This document shows, piece by piece, positions 12,801 to 24,832 of a stretch of 64,000 nucleotides of DNA. The position numbers and the translations under genes are program-made. Source of the stretch: Epiperipatus broadwayi (lineage: Eukaryota > Onychophora > Udeonychophora > Euonychophora > Peripatidae); assembly GCA_028023455.1 (NCBI GenBank), contig JAQFVV010012423.1, positions 5,438,269 to 5,502,268 on the forward strand, given 5' to 3'. Each line of letters begins with the position of its first letter. Within the stretch, counting starts at the first letter, position 1. Under the pieces are notes generated by a model, which was given only the letters and a program-made list of their open reading frames with translations, was not told the DNA's origin and made no database searches.

Positions 12801-13836
12801 TTTGCCTTCCCCCATTCAGAATATAAAAAGATACATGTGTAATGAAACTGACATTTATTTAAAATATTTATCTTATTTTGGATTTACATTTTATTTTATC
12901 AAGATCCATTATTCTGAGAAAATATTTCAGTGTCAAAAGTAAACAAACAGTAAAAATTTTAAAAAGTAAAATGGCAATCTAATTAAAAGATTTGTCAACC
13001 ATGTTCATTCAAATATTTTTTTTTTCTCTTGAAAAAAATAAATATTAAAAAAATAATTTACACGAATTAAATATTCTGAAAGAAAGAAAAAAAAGTTGAA
13101 CATTTTATAAAACATAACAAGAAAAAATTTAAATGTACAATGTATTTATATATAAGCTTTAATACCCATACACATTCATTTAATTTTTTTCTTAAAAATA
13201 ATATTGGGTTTGGCTGCATTAATAAATACCTTTTTTTTTTACATTTGTTAAATAATAACAATAAAATCAATAAATATGAAACGGAAAACATTGATAATTA
13301 GGAAAACTAATCAAAGTAAAATAGTAATAAACATAATTAAAATATTACCTTTGATAACAGGTTTACAACAATTTGTTTCAAATCTTTTTGTTTAAAAAAA
13401 AAATATATATATATAAAAAAACAAATCACAATTTTTAAAAATTAAATTATTCACAGAAAAAAAAATTTTTTTTCTGTCTTTGTACAAAGAAAATCATTTT
13501 ATTACTAAGATCACAGAACTACTCTTTTTTTTAGAAAATTATGTTCGTTGCCTAAATAAAATTTGCTGGCAGAACACTGCTGATGTCTTTGTATTGTTCT
13601 TGTAAATATGCATACTATGTTTATATATTAATGTCTATCTGAATCACCAAAGACTTTATACACAACATTCTTCATCTTCCTTACAAAACTAAACATTCAT
13701 TATCTATCAAACAGCATTTTAACCAGAAATCCTTCTTGTCAATCAAAACTAGCTATAACACACATCACTTTTTCAAGTTTCTTAATTCGGCAGTTTTCTT
13801 GAATTCATAAAAATAAATCTGTCATATATCACTTTT
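9801..13836. other. Gene-poor AT-rich region, including the 3' flank of the minus-strand gene
   Basis: Very AT-rich with many homopolymer runs, a short CA repeat near 10970 and an ATA repeat near 11685. One stop-free stretch, about 10211-10432 on the plus strand, has a protein-like composition (LPWHKWFLACLNMWGNPNEY) but no start and no known family. The part nearest 13836 is downstream of the stop codon at 13837-13839 on the minus strand and probably includes its 3' UTR; a minus-strand AATAAA lies at 13498-13503 among many similar AT-rich hexamers. Confidence 0.5.
10211..10432 (+). pseudogene. Open coding-like stretch of unknown origin
   Basis: About 70 codons are free of stops in a region where stops are dense. 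The translation has five Trp and four Cys residues, with WHKWFLACLNMWGNPNEY near its start and KWKSSQHC at its end before TAA. It has no ATG at the left edge and no obvious splice acceptor. It could be a fragment of a transposon protein or a lost exon; I do not recognise it. Confidence 0.25.
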
Positions 13837-14283
13837 TTACATTCTTGGCTTATAAGTTAATGTTACATGAAACTTTTGCACATTAAGTTCTGTGCAGTCT
13901 TTATCTAATACAGATTGTCGCATTCCAGAAGGCAGTGGTGTGCTGGTGGCAGACGGTCTGACTGCAATATCCTCGTGCATCACCACATCAATATTTTCTT
14001 TGGTCTGATCATCATCTTCTTGAGATGGAGAAAGTTGCGATTCAAAATATGAATCCCTTTGTTCTTCTAATATTCCAGATTTACTAAATTCGTCTATATC
14101 TATGGATACACATATAGGCCTTGCATGTATCGGAGCTAAAAACCATTCAGAGCGAGTGCGCATTCTAGCTGTCTGCCGCTCATGAACTTGTGGAAGGAAT
14201 GACAAACTTCGAGTGCTCTCAGCATACTTGTTAATAGCCTTTAATTCATCTAAAGACATGTTAACATTTTGGCCTGTCTGCAT
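13837..14283 (-). CDS. Terminal coding exon of an unrecognised host protein
   Basis: A 148-codon open frame ends in TAA at 13837-13839. On the minus strand it is preceded by a T-rich tract and TTCTAG, a good splice acceptor, so the first codon (ATG) is probably internal rather than a start. The protein begins MQTGQNVNMSLDELKAINKY, has a basic middle (RQTARMRTRSEW) and a Ser/Glu/Asp-rich, likely disordered tail ending HVTLTYKPRM. No membrane segment or catalytic motif is visible. The exon starts in phase 0, as does the donor of the exon at 54532-54716, so the two join as EEAGLFK-MQTGQNV. Composition and codon use stand out clearly from the AT-rich surroundings. I do not recognise the family. 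Confidence 0.75.
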   Translation of the reverse strand: MQTGQNVNMSLDELKAINKYAESTRSLSFLPQVHERQTARMRTRSEWFLAPIHARPICVSIDIDEFSKSGILEEQRDSYFESQLSPSQEDDDQTKENIDVVMHEDIAVRPSATSTPLPSGMRQSVLDKDCTELNVQKFHVTLTYKPRM

Positions 14284-15714
14284 CTAGAACAATGAAAAAA
14301 AGGCTGGCATTTATTATAAAACAAATTGTAATAAAATTAAAAACAATTAATTAAAAAAAAAATTGATAAATTAAAATCATTTGAAAATGTTTCATTTTAT
14401 TTCATATATATAGTTGTTTTTGTGTCAATATGTATAATATGCAATTTGATAATATAAAGTTTATGATACAGTTCTAAATATTAAAATGCTGGAATAAATT
14501 ATGTTAAGAGACAGATTAATAGTAAACTACTACAAATAATCTACATATTCCTGTTTGGACACGGTTTCCTACTGTGCCATCCAATAACACAGATACTATT
14601 AGCATATATATATTGCATTGGAATGAAACTATTAATCAACATAAAAAGTTTTTATTAACTATTTTCTGTTAATATTTGATATTTTGCCCACACAATTGAC
14701 CAAAGCTTAATAAAGTAAAACAAAAGAGAAATATATATATATATTGGTAGTAAGAGATAGCGATAAAGAAATATCATTCAAATTAATTCAAAAGTGTAAT
14801 TAAAGAAAAAAAAAGAGAAGATTCTAATGTAAATTATGCATTTTATTATTAAATAAAAATGTTTTATATTCTACATACTTCTAATACATTAAAAAAAAAA
14901 AAACATAAAACACATATTATACTTAATTTTAAAATTCTTTTAAATAGAAATTTAAGAGGAAAAGTGTTGCTAAGTAACAGTAGTAAATTTGAAAATATAA
15001 AACAAAAAAAAAAAATCGAGTGGCTTGGAGATAATTATAATTGAGTTTAAAAATCTAAATTTAACTTCTAAAATAAAAGTTAAGATTAAAAAAAAAAAAA
15101 TCCTGTTTATTGAAAAACAGCAATGACAGGTTAGAGAGTGTATATAAAGCTTGGTAAAGCAGATTTTCTTTTTCTTTCATTTTCTCTGCTGTGAAAAAAC
15201 TAATCGGCAGCAGTACAAATAACCGATAATCTGCAAAAGTAGCTGAAACTGAACATTAAGAAATCAATTCCCATTTATCAAAAGCTATGAAAGCATTCAA
15301 ATGCAAATTTAATATATTCTCCAAGGCAGACTAAAGGCCTCCCCCTCTCAGTAGATCTATTCATTGCTGGTCTCCCTGTGTGCTGAATGGTTTAAATATT
15401 GCTCTGACCAGATATGTCTATCCATAGTCTGTTGCCAAATAGTTCCTGATTAAATGAATAGAAGTTCTCCAGATGACTTGAAAGAAAACTGTTCTTCCAA
15501 GAAAAACTGGAAAAATACCATCAAAGGGAACATTAAGCATGAATGAAGATGATATATAAAATGAATAAAAGTAAATAAAAAGGTATCTGAACTGATAATG
15601 ATATAATTTTCTCTTCTTCTTCCTCTTCTTATGTATTGATTTCTATATTTTACATATCATAACATTTTCACCTTTCTTATACACTTCAACAATACTATTT
15701 TTTATCAAACTGTA
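14284..15714. other. Intron of the minus-strand gene, no feature recognised
   Basis: AT-rich sequence with poly(A) and poly(T) runs. A slightly GC-richer patch at about 15100-15530 includes TATATAAAG near 15139, which could be a core promoter element by chance; no transcript start or coding exon is evident beside it. Confidence 0.4.
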
Positions 15715-16500
15715 TTCTTAGTTTCGACTGTCCTGCAGTCATCATCAGAGCTACAATATCCAAATATATAATCATACAATTAATACATTTTATACATATA
15801 TATAAGTAATCAACATACATTTTAACCTGACTGTTATAGAATTATATCATTTTATTCTATTTTCTTTATTTTACTTTTAACTAATTTTAATTTTTACATT
15901 TATTTGTTTGATCTTATTTTACATCTATTTGTTATAATTTTTATAAATTTTTTTAAATAACTTTAACTTTTAAAATTCTACTATTTAATACATATTATTT
16001 TTTATTATTATCTTTTTTACTTATATTTTTTAATTAAAAGCATTTTAAATTACTCTAACCTTTTTATTTCACATTTTAATTAACTAATAACTTTTACATA
16101 ACTAATTACTCACCTCTTTAAAATTTATTCTTTACATATCTTATTTCTAAACCCAATTGATAATTTTTTTTAAAAAAAAGTTTATACTTGCTTAACACCT
16201 CTCTCTATTATCATTTTTCTCAACTTTATCTTTTCTATTTCCTTTAATCTTTTTATATACAAACTTTTTAATAATAATTGTTTATAAAATTATTGCCTTT
16301 ACCCCACAATTCCTATTAAGATTTGGTTTTATATTTTTGATTAATATTGGCTCTTTAATTTTCTTATCCTTCTATTATTTGTATAATTAATCATTTTTAT
16401 ACTATCCTTCTCTAACATATGGCCTGTTTCTAATATATGCAAATAAATAGATGATTTATTCAATTAATTCAATTGTTTTTCGAAATATATATAAAAATTA
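15715..16500 (-). mobile_element. 3' remnant of a Penelope-like retroelement
   Basis: Read on the minus strand, about 16290-16450 encodes HILETGHMLEKDSIKM followed by NNRRIRKLK and, after a one-base frameshift, EPILIKNIKPNLNRNCG. The His-x-x-(E/T)-T-G-H segment, the basic R-x-x-(K/E)-E stretch and the Leu-Asn-Arg end match the C-terminal GIY-YIG endonuclease region of Penelope-like elements. The GIY-YIG motif itself and the reverse transcriptase are not recoverable upstream. The hammerhead-like motif at 15721-15748 follows about 0.5 kb downstream. The copy is decayed and lies antiparallel to none of its neighbours' reading frames, inside the intron of the minus-strand gene. Confidence 0.6.
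15721..15748 (-). ncRNA. Hammerhead-ribozyme-like core
   Basis: On the minus strand the 28 bases read CTGATGA, T, GACTG, CAGGA, CAGTC, GAAAC. CTGATGA and GAAAC are the conserved hammerhead core boxes, and GACTG pairs perfectly with CAGTC to form stem II with a five-base loop. One unpaired T sits between the CTGATGA box and the stem. Penelope-like elements are known to carry minimal hammerheads with this box order in their terminal repeats, and a Penelope-like endonuclease fragment lies just upstream on the same strand. Stems I and III and the cleavage site are not clear, so the motif is probably degenerate. Confidence 0.55.
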
Positions 16501-17569
16501 ATATTGAGACATTTAGTCAATTGTATTTTTTTCCTTCTTTTTAATATATTATTTAATATTTTCTTTATTTAATTATGCATTATTGGAATAATTATATTAT
16601 GTGAGAGACAAGTCAAATCTTAACTAGTCTTTTTTTTTTTTTGTTATTAGATATGTTTTTTTTTTTAATTTCACAAGTTTCGTTCCAAACTTATTAATAA
16701 TTTTTATTAGTCATTCATTAGACTAGAGATTATCCAATAATGAATATTTCTGTAGTATAATTTTCACTACACCATTCTCATGCTATCGATTTTTAACATC
16801 TTTGTAAATGGTTGTAATTATAAACATATGACCAAAGACATGTGAAAAAGATCCAAACTTACTTTTATGTTAATCCATCTTATATAATAGTTTAAGCCAA
16901 CTACCTAAAAATAAGAAACTCCCCATTTAATAAAAAAATTATAATTGACTTGAGATTTAGTTTTGGGGAACATTCACCTCACATCAAAATAGCATTTTAA
17001 TTTACTACCAATACTGGCATCCAGATATAAACTGTTCTTGAGTAAGGGGAAGTGATCTCTTTTAAATATTACTTAGAATAATTTCAGCTTGGGTGGGTGA
17101 AAATAATAAGGGAATATAATCGTGGTATCTCAATTCAGTAATACATTTTTACAATTGTTTATTTTATTAGAAATGTCAGTTTGATTATTATGTAAATCAT
17201 AAAACAATTGTACAATGATTTATAAATACCCCTTAATAGTAATGGCATGCAATTATATCCCTTGGGATGAGCTAAAAAAGAGGCACATTACTTGTTTGTA
17301 GCTCAATTAAATGACTAAAAGATTTTCAAAAATAATACTAATAATTTTGTTAATAATTAAGATTATAGTCATGCTGGAAATTGTTTGAATGATTTTTTCT
17401 CTCTCTCTTCTGAAACATATATGTAAAAGAGGGGAAACAGATAAATCTGAAAAAGTTAAAAAAAGATTTTTTTTTTAATAATTGAATTATATAAATAATT
17501 CTTTAAGAATTAATTACAATATATAATTAAATGAAAGTTGATTCACTGAATTTGATGTAGGTCAATAAG
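16501..17569. other. No feature recognised
   Basis: AT-rich intronic DNA with poly(T) runs. If the Penelope-like element was once longer, its reverse transcriptase would lie here on the minus strand, but no motif is readable. Confidence 0.4.
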
Positions 17570-18620
17570 TAAAATGTAGAATAAAATATAGATAAGTAGG
17601 GATAGGTTAGTCAGTAGTAATAATAATAGAAACAGTAAAGGAGACAGAGCAATAGGGTAGAGATATATATCAGTATAAAAATAATAAGTCAAATAGTATT
17701 GTTACAATAACATGTATAAAAAGTAAAAAACAAACTGAAGAAAATGAATTTATAGAAAAAATAATTGAAAACCAAAAAAAGAACATAAACCAGAAATAAA
17801 AATGGAAAATATCAGCTGTGCCATGCTAATGGATATGTTAGAAAAATTTCAAGAATATATAGTTAATAAACCAAATCTGATTTCCCAGATATGATTCACA
17901 AAATAGAGAAAATGGCTTAAAAAAAATATAAAGAAGAGATAGTCCACAAAATAAATAAAATGGCTAAAGGATTACAGAAACAAATGGAAAAGTGCATCAA
18001 AAAATCAGAGGATATAATAAAGAAGATGCTGTGACAAAAAAGAAAGCTAAAGTTGATGCAATGATGTTGAAACATACTGAGAAAGTTATAAATCATTGCC
18101 ATTGCCAGATTATATTAGTTAAAAGATAATAGTGAAATTTTGCCATGAGAGATAGAAAAAAATGATGGCACAAAATATGGTAATAAGAATAAATTTGCTA
18201 CACAAGCGACCAATAAAATATAAATATTAGTGTTATAAAATAAATATAGCAAGGATAATGAAGTCATGAATTATGAAAATAAAATGTTGATATTTTTATT
18301 ATGGAAGATTATCTGATAAAGATAACATTGGAAAAAACGTATTAAGCTAAAACTAAACTTTGATATAAAATATGATAGAAAAGGAAAAGATCTCCACCAG
18401 GGTAATAAAAAAAAAAAGACTGACAGGCAGTCTAAAGAAAAATCACAGTATATCTGCTGGACTGAAAATAGCTCCAATATAGTGACAGATAAGCATCATA
18501 GCAGACATCCATTATTCATCATTGCCCTGTATGACCCTAAAAATAAAAGCAAATCTACAGAGAAAAACTTGATATCAGTGGAGTAAATGGTGTAATAAAC
18601 ATGGAGCAGTTAAGATCTCT
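17570..18620 (+). pseudogene. Decayed Lys-rich coiled-coil ORF, possibly ORF1 of a retroelement
   Basis: A-rich plus-strand sequence gives broken Lys/Glu-rich fragments such as KINKMAKGLQKQMEKCIKK (about 17937-17995), interrupted by stops and frameshifts. The style matches the A-rich coding strand of the family B retrotransposon that starts about 1.8 kb downstream, and ORF1 of many non-LTR elements contains a coiled coil. No zinc knuckle or RNA-binding motif is visible, and family A sequence lies between this block and family B, so the link is an inference. Confidence 0.3.
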
Positions 18621-18942
18621 GTTATCTGGTCCATCAAGAAGCTGCAAAAAATAATGTCAATTTAGTTGATAAGGATGGTTTACTAATTTAATGACCATGG
18701 ATTTGTTTCATGATAAGTTTTTCTGATTATAAAGATATATATATATTAAATTCAACTTTCGATCAACTTAGAGGCTACGTTAAGAAAAGTTTATAATAAA
18801 TTGCAATCTTTAGTGTCTATATAAATATATTTGATCATAAAAAAGACGACATTCCACCTTTATTATTAAAAGGACATTGCCTTGACAACAGGTTGAAATT
18901 ATTGATTGTTAGTGATATTGTCTAAGTGTTGACTGATTTAAA

Positions 18943-18944
18943 TG

Positions 18945-18980
<36 letters not shown>

Positions 18981-18981
18981 T
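18943..18981. repeat. AC/AT compound microsatellite
   Basis: An alternating AC run passes directly into an alternating AT run of similar length. Confidence 0.9.
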
Positions 18982-19221
18982 AGGATGGTACTTGTGATTC
19001 ATAAAATGGGTTATTTAGTTATTACAAAACTGGCTTTTAATTTTTTGATCTCTAGTTATAATGGACAGATTCACTTATGAAATAATTTAATGTAATGGAA
19101 GAATGGCAGATCCTGGAGTTCAAGGACATGGATTGCAGCCCCAGCTCCATCATTTCCAGTACTTAAACTTCTTATGAATTGTTGTTGATGTAGTAGTGGT
19201 AGTGCTTCCGCTGCCGCCACC

Positions 19222-19223
19222 AC

Positions 19224-19258
<35 letters not shown>
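19222..19258. repeat. ATT microsatellite
   Basis: About eleven ATT repeats. On the minus strand they give the poly-Ile start of an open frame that I regard as spurious. Confidence 0.9.
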
Positions 19259-19259
<1 letters not shown>

Positions 19260-19499
19260 CATTTATTACTGTATTTAAATATATTTACCAATATAATATT
19301 TTCATTACTTTAAACTTAAATTATGATTTACAATGCTTTACTCATAATGGAGTTGTAAATTCCATTCATGCATAATACATTATTCCACATTACAAAGATG
19401 ATAATTCATTTTGTTAATAAGATTTCTATTTGACCAAATGATAAATTTACACTTACTTTTGAAGAAAGCAATGAAATATCAACACTTGCTGGTCTGATT

Positions 19500-20045
19500 T
19501 TGTACTTAAACTGAATTTAAATGCTCTTCCAACAAGTTATTTTTTAGTGACCAGCAGATGCTTCATTAAGATTTCATCTCAGTGTCAGTTGTGTAGATTA
19601 TATGATGAGACAATACTCCATATTTTCTATATTTGTCCTGCTCTAAAGTCGATTACGGACTTTATTGTTGCGAATGCCTCTCTGGCTCTTACGGATGTTC
19701 TTTCTGTTTTTAATACTCTCAAGAAGGAATCTTTTGCAGCAATAAGATTATCTATCTTTATAACATTTTCTTTATGGTTGACATATTGTAGACTCATCTT
19801 TGGTCATTCTCAGGATTCGGTTCTAACTATCTTTATCAAGCTTCTTGACCAAGTCAAGCAGCGAGACTCTCTACTTTCACCTGTGAGTCTACATGATGAT
19901 ACTTGGGTGAAAGTTTTATTTTCCTCTTAATCTTATTAAGATACCCTTTTCCCTGCATTGACTTTTTCAAGTTTCATTCTGAATGCTATGTAATTTTTTA
20001 TAAAGTTTAACTGTATACTACTATGTTTAATAAATTTATTTTAAA
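19500..20045 (+). mobile_element. 5'-truncated 3' end of a family A non-LTR retrotransposon
   Basis: An open frame at 19547-19930 carries a Cys-His finger, CQLC then HIFYIC (C-x2-C-x8-H-x4-C), followed by ESFAAIRLSIFITFSLW and a DDTW segment before the stop. The larger element at 35.7-40.8 kb has the same arrangement (HIFFSC, GVFAEIRISVFIFYALW, DTW), so both are the C-terminus of the same family's ORF2. Here both finger Cys residues are intact, whereas the large copy has lost the first. The rest of ORF2 is absent, as expected for a 5'-truncated insertion. The 3' end fades into AATAAATTTATTTTAAAA. Confidence 0.7.
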
Positions 20046-20403
20046 ACAAGAGTGGATAGGATGTAAGAGGTTAACAAAGAGTAGTTGATTTAGATATAAA
20101 TGTGAATGTGGAGAGGGAATGGGACTGTAAAACTAACAACCTATTTACAAATGTAAAAGAGAAGAAAGTCAAAAAAATTTATAAGAGTAGTAAGAAAAGA
20201 AGAAATTGTTAAAATTGGATATTTTAATTTGCAAGATAGTAAGAGACCATAAAAATGGATGGAATTAAACAAAGCAGTTAAAAATGAAGATATTGAAGTA
20301 TTAGCAGTAGTGGAAATGCATCTAAGAAAACAACCTACACTGGAAAACTTGGTATGGCAGGATATAAATAGAAAAGAAAAAATGGGTAGTAGTATAAGAG
20401 TTA

Positions 20404-22155
20404 TGTCAAAAAAATATTTAAATACTGTAAAATAACAAGAACATTTGTAGTTTGAGATAAGATTAGGAAGACAAAAATAGATGGTGGCTATAATATATAT
20501 GCCCACTGATGATAGTCAAACTATAATTGAGTGAAACAGTTGCATATATGAATGCCTAGTTAAGGATATACAGAGATTTTTAAAAAAAGAAGCAATGGTT
20601 ATAAGGTACATTGATGGCGGGGATAACAAGAATGGACAACCTTTAAAAAAAATGCTGTCAGGGAGTGAATTTCAGCATTGGAAATTTTGCAAATATTTAT
20701 GAGATGCAATACATGTGGTCTAGAAATAAGATATTTCACATAAAATATTATGTATTAGTAAAGAAAGAGGGAATGAATAAAGAAGTGTAAATTTAAAGTG
20801 TTTGATAATGAAGAGAGAGTATGTAATAGTGATCATAATTTTTTTATAATACAAATGGCTAGTTATGTGATTGGATGGAGAGCGAATGCTAAAAATAAGT
20901 TTAAAAAATATTTTTAAAAAAGTAGAAAAAATCATGGAAGAGTTTGTTGGGGATCAAAAAAAGGTGAGTTGAAGTAGAAAAAATGGCAAATAGGGTTTTA
21001 GATGAGAATATTCAGAAGAATAAAAGTAATAGAAAAGTGAGAACTAGTAAAAGTTTAAAAGAAAGGGGGAAAGCATGCAGAGAATATAAATGTGCTATTA
21101 AAAATAAAGAAAGTGAAAAGGTGTTAACATTAAATAGGAAAATTATTTTTTTAAAAAAGAAGTTGACTAAAATAGATAATTATAGAGAGAGAATGAAATT
21201 AAATAGTAAAAAATTGGAGGATATTAATAAAAATAAAAGAGATGGGAATAAGAAGCATGTCAAAAAAAAAAAATTAAATATTGTAAAGTGTCAAGAACAT
21301 TTGTAGTTTTACATTAAGAAGATAAAAATGTATGGTGGCTATACTGTATATGACCATTGGAGATAGACAAACTATAATATAGTGGAACCATAGTATATAT
21401 GAATTCCTCGTTAAGGATATACAGTTTCCAAAAAAAGAAAAGAAAATAATAGTTATAGGGGATATGAATGGGCATATTAAAGTAATTGATGATGTGGATA
21501 ACAAGAATGGACATTTGAAAAATTTTTGTCAGAGTGAATTTGAGCATTAGAAATTTATCAAATATTTATAAGGGGCAATACACATGGTCTAAAAATAATA
21601 TATTTAACACAATAGATTACATATTAGTAGAGAAAGAGGGAATGAATAAAGTACAGAAAATTTAAAGTGTTTGATAATGAAGAGAGAGTATGTAATAGTG
21701 ATCATAATTTCTTTATAATAGAAATGGTAATGTGATGGAAAATAATAGTAAAAGTAGAGATAGTGAAAGATATGGATCGAGAGTGAATGATAAGAATAAG
21801 TTAAAAGAATATAAAATGAAAGTAGAAGAAATCATGGAAGTGTTTATTGGGGATTAAAAGAATGGTGAGGTGAAGTATAAAAAGTGGAAAATACAATTTG
21901 AGGTGAGAATATTCAGAAGAATAAAAGTAATAAAAAAATGAAAATTAGTAAAAGTGTAAAAGAGAAAGGAAAATCAAGCATAGAATATAAATGTACTATT
22001 AAAAATAAAGAAAGTGAAAAATATATTAATATTAAATGGGAAAAATATTTAAAAAACAAAAGAAATTGGCTAAAATAATAATTACAGAGAGAATGAAATT
22101 AATAGTAAAATATGGGAGGATATTAATAAAAATGGAAGAGATGGGAGTAAAGAAT
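20404..22155 (+). repeat. Internal 0.85-kb tandem duplication in family B
   Basis: Positions 20404-21256 and 21257-22155 are two consecutive copies of the same endonuclease-to-linker segment. Both start with ATGTCAAAAAAA and run through CAAGAACATTTGTAG, GATAACAAGAATGGACA, AAAGAGGGAATGAATAAAG, GAGAGAGTATGTAATAGTGA and the AATATTCAGAAGAATAAAAG linker. The GDMN endonuclease box survives only in the second copy; the first reads RYID at the matching place. The copies have diverged substantially. Confidence 0.75.
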
Positions 22156-22379
22156 TTTGGAAATATATTAAAAGAAAGAATGTAGAGGCAAGAGAAATAG
22201 TATTACTAAATGATGAGAAAAAATAGCGTAACTCCAGAAAATTAAAGACAATCTTGAAAAAATATGTAATAGATATACAAAAGATGTTAGATGTCAAGGA
22301 CAGAGTGATAACAAACATAAAAGCAAATAGTAATGGAATATTAGTTTTACAGAAAATTAATTGAATGAGACAGGGAAGA

Positions 22380-23400
22380 AGTTGAAAAGTGGAAACGCAA
22401 AAGGTTTAGATGGATTGGCAGCAGAGGTGGTGATGAATTTGGGAGATAAGGCAAAATTAAATCTATTATCATGTTTTAATAAGATATCACAGAAGATAGA
22501 ATTTCCAAATTGATGGAATAATACAAGAGTGAGGCTATTATTTAAAAGACAGAGTAAAGATGCTAGAAAAATAAACAATTGTAGATAGGTAATGATAACA
22601 TCAGTATTATATAAAGTGTTTGCATATATGGTGGCTGGAACGGTGGCAAAATGGAAGAAAATAATGCAAGGAGGTTTTTGATAGATATATAAGAGATAGT
22701 TTATTTGTAGTTATACAACTTATAGATATGAGTAGAAATACAGGTAGACAGTTATATTTGGTTTTTGTAGATATAAGAAGACATATGATAGAGTAAATAG
22801 AAATAGATTATGGGTAAGTTTAGTAAATGTGAGAATGAATGAAGCTTTAGGGGATCTTATTAAGAGATTGTATAAAAATAATAAATATATGTATCAATTA
22901 GGAAATACAGAATCAGTTAAGTTAAAAATAGGGTGGGATTAAGGCAAGGATGTCCTATGTCACCTATTTTGTTTTTGTTATATTTGAAAGAAATGAAGAG
23001 AGCAATAGAAAGACAAAGAAGAGAGATAGAGATACCATTAATAGATGACAATGGAGTATATATATTATCAGGTCTTATATTTGCTGTTATCTTTTTGTGC
23101 ACAGAAAGTAGGGAAAATTTGAAAGTTATGCTGAAGACATGCACAAGAGTGGATTAAGAGATGGGGATTAAATTTAATAAAGAAAAATCAAAAGTAATGA
23201 TGATAAATTCTGGGGAAAGAAAAGAGAAAAAAAATTTATTGGGGAATATACAGTTAAATATGAATAGCTATAACTATTTGGGAATCATCTTAAATAATCA
23301 GAGAAATTTATTGGATGAATGGGAGAAAAAAATGATAAAGGAAGCAAAGAAAAGAAAGGGACTGATAAAGAAATTAAGAGTGTTTTCCATATAATAAATA
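22380..23400 (+). pseudogene. Reverse transcriptase domain of family B (broken)
   Basis: Fragments in shifting frames cover the fingers and palm: KGLDGLAAEVVMNLG, SVLYKVFAYM, VFVDI-KTYDRVN (the A motif Asp at about 22770 with a one-base deletion before KTYDR), GLRQGCPMSP (B motif) and FNKEKSKVM (D motif). The stretch that should contain the catalytic (Y/F)ADD is replaced by unrelated-looking sequence, so the domain is inactive. KTYDRVNR and RQGCPMSP point to a non-LTR (LINE-type) reverse transcriptase rather than a retroviral or group II one. Confidence 0.6.
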
Positions 23401-24404
23401 TGATGTAGCAAGAATTGTGTGGAAGGGAATGGCAGTAGAGGTTTAACTTGTGGTAATGATGCATTGTATGTTAGTAAAGGGGTGTTAGATTATTTAGTAA
23501 ACATACAAAGTGAAGTAAGAAGATATACATTAGCTGCAAATGTGTAGACAACAAAGAAGGCAATTCAAAGAGAGATGGGCTGATCAAGTTTTTATATGAG
23601 AAATGCAAAAAGCATAATAAAAATTGTTAGATTGCAATTTATGAATAGTAAGAGAATAGCCAAAATAGTGTTTAATTGCGTTACAAGTAAAGGAGAGCAA
23701 CAAAATGGGTGAGAAATGTAATATGGTATGCAGAAGATTTGGATAAAGACTTTATGTCAATATACTTGTACAAAAAGTGGGATGATTGTATTGGGATTGT
23801 TGAATGTTATAGTGGCAAAGAATGGAATAGAAGAATAGATGCATTAATAAAAAAAATAGAGAACTAGTATGAGATTAAAAAGAGTTTAAATATATATATA
23901 TAGAAGTAAACAGAATATTGAGTGCGAGTTCATTTACAATAATAGCAAGGAAAGTAGGGTACTGTTTAAGGCTTGAACAGGGTCGTTAGCAACAAGGAAA
24001 TGTACACATAAATGAAGAAATGTGGGTGATTTAGTCTGCATTATGTAAGAAAGGTAAGGAAAATATTAGACACCTTCTAAGTGAATATAAATGCTTATAA
24101 GAAGAAAGGGTACAAATAATGAAGTTGTGGAAGAATAAATATAAATAAAGTGATACAGAAAGTGGGTTCTTGGTTTTTATGCTGGGTTTGGGAAAAAATA
24201 AGGGGGTATCATAAAGGTCATAGAGTGGACAAAGATGATGTGGAAATGGGATGGAACAGGATAAAAAAGAATTTGGAAAAAACTTAGGATAGGGAATGGA
24301 AAGGGAAGGTAAGATGGGTAACAAGTTTCTCTGGGTGTAGTGGCTGAAAGATTCCTGACTTAGATAAAGGAAAAGTCATATTGCATCACATCAGATCACA
24401 AAGT

Positions 24405-24832
24405 TTGAACAGGATCATTAGCAACAAGGGAATATACACATAAATGGAGAAATGTGGATGATTTAGTCTGCAAGTTTCAGGAAAGCATGGACAACATTAG
24501 GTATCTGCTAATTGAATGTAAATGCTTATAAGTAAAAATGTACAAATAATGAAATTGTGAGAGAATAAATATAAACAAAATGATTATACAGAAAGTGTGT
24601 TCTTGATCTTTATGCTGCACTTGAAAAAAGATAAGGGAGATCTAAATCTAAATGCCATAGGGTGGGCAAAGATGATGTTGTGGAAATGGGATAGAGCAGG
24701 ATAGAGATAAATATGAAAAAAGCAGTGTGAGGAATGGAAAGAGAAAGTAATGTGGTTAACAGATTTCTCTGGGCATAGTGCCTGGGAGATTCCTGAGTTT
24801 GATAAAGGAATACTCATATCACATCAAATGAA
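24405..24832 (+). mobile_element. Second, 5'-truncated family B 3' end
   Basis: Repeats the last 0.4 kb of the preceding element: a TTTGAACAGGATCATTAGCAAC start, a finger region with coding remnants, GATGATGTTGTGGAAATGGG, TCTCTGGGCATAGTG and a short ATCACATCA end. It directly follows the tail of the first copy, the same head-to-tail arrangement as at 33.8-35.7 kb. Confidence 0.7.

Larger units (their letters stand above)
20100..24404 (+). mobile_element. Decayed non-LTR retrotransposon, family B
   Basis: Broken plus-strand coding sequence shows, in order, an endonuclease with IIVIGDMNGH (about 21449), TIDYILV (about 21610) and SDHNFF (about 21700); a Lys-rich linker; reverse transcriptase with GLDGLAAEVV (about 22405), KTYDRVNRNRLW (about 22775) and GLRQGCPMSPILF (about 22937); a NKEKSKVM and YNYLGI block (23170-23290); a thumb segment; and a C-terminal finger region with HLL(I/S)E. 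The YADD-type catalytic box is not found: sequence appears missing between about 23060 and 23160. Stops and frameshifts occur throughout. The 3' end near 24380 is CATCACATCA-like. An internal tandem duplication is listed separately. The element lies antisense to the host gene. Confidence 0.65.

Noticed and set aside
19071-19262. 63-codon minus-strand frame starting with many Ile
   Set aside because: The start lies in an ATT microsatellite and the rest shows no coding character.
22917-23144. Minus-strand open frame opposite the reverse transcriptase
   Set aside because: It is the shadow of the plus-strand GLRQGCPMSP region; several similar minus-strand frames at 20-25 kb are shadows too.
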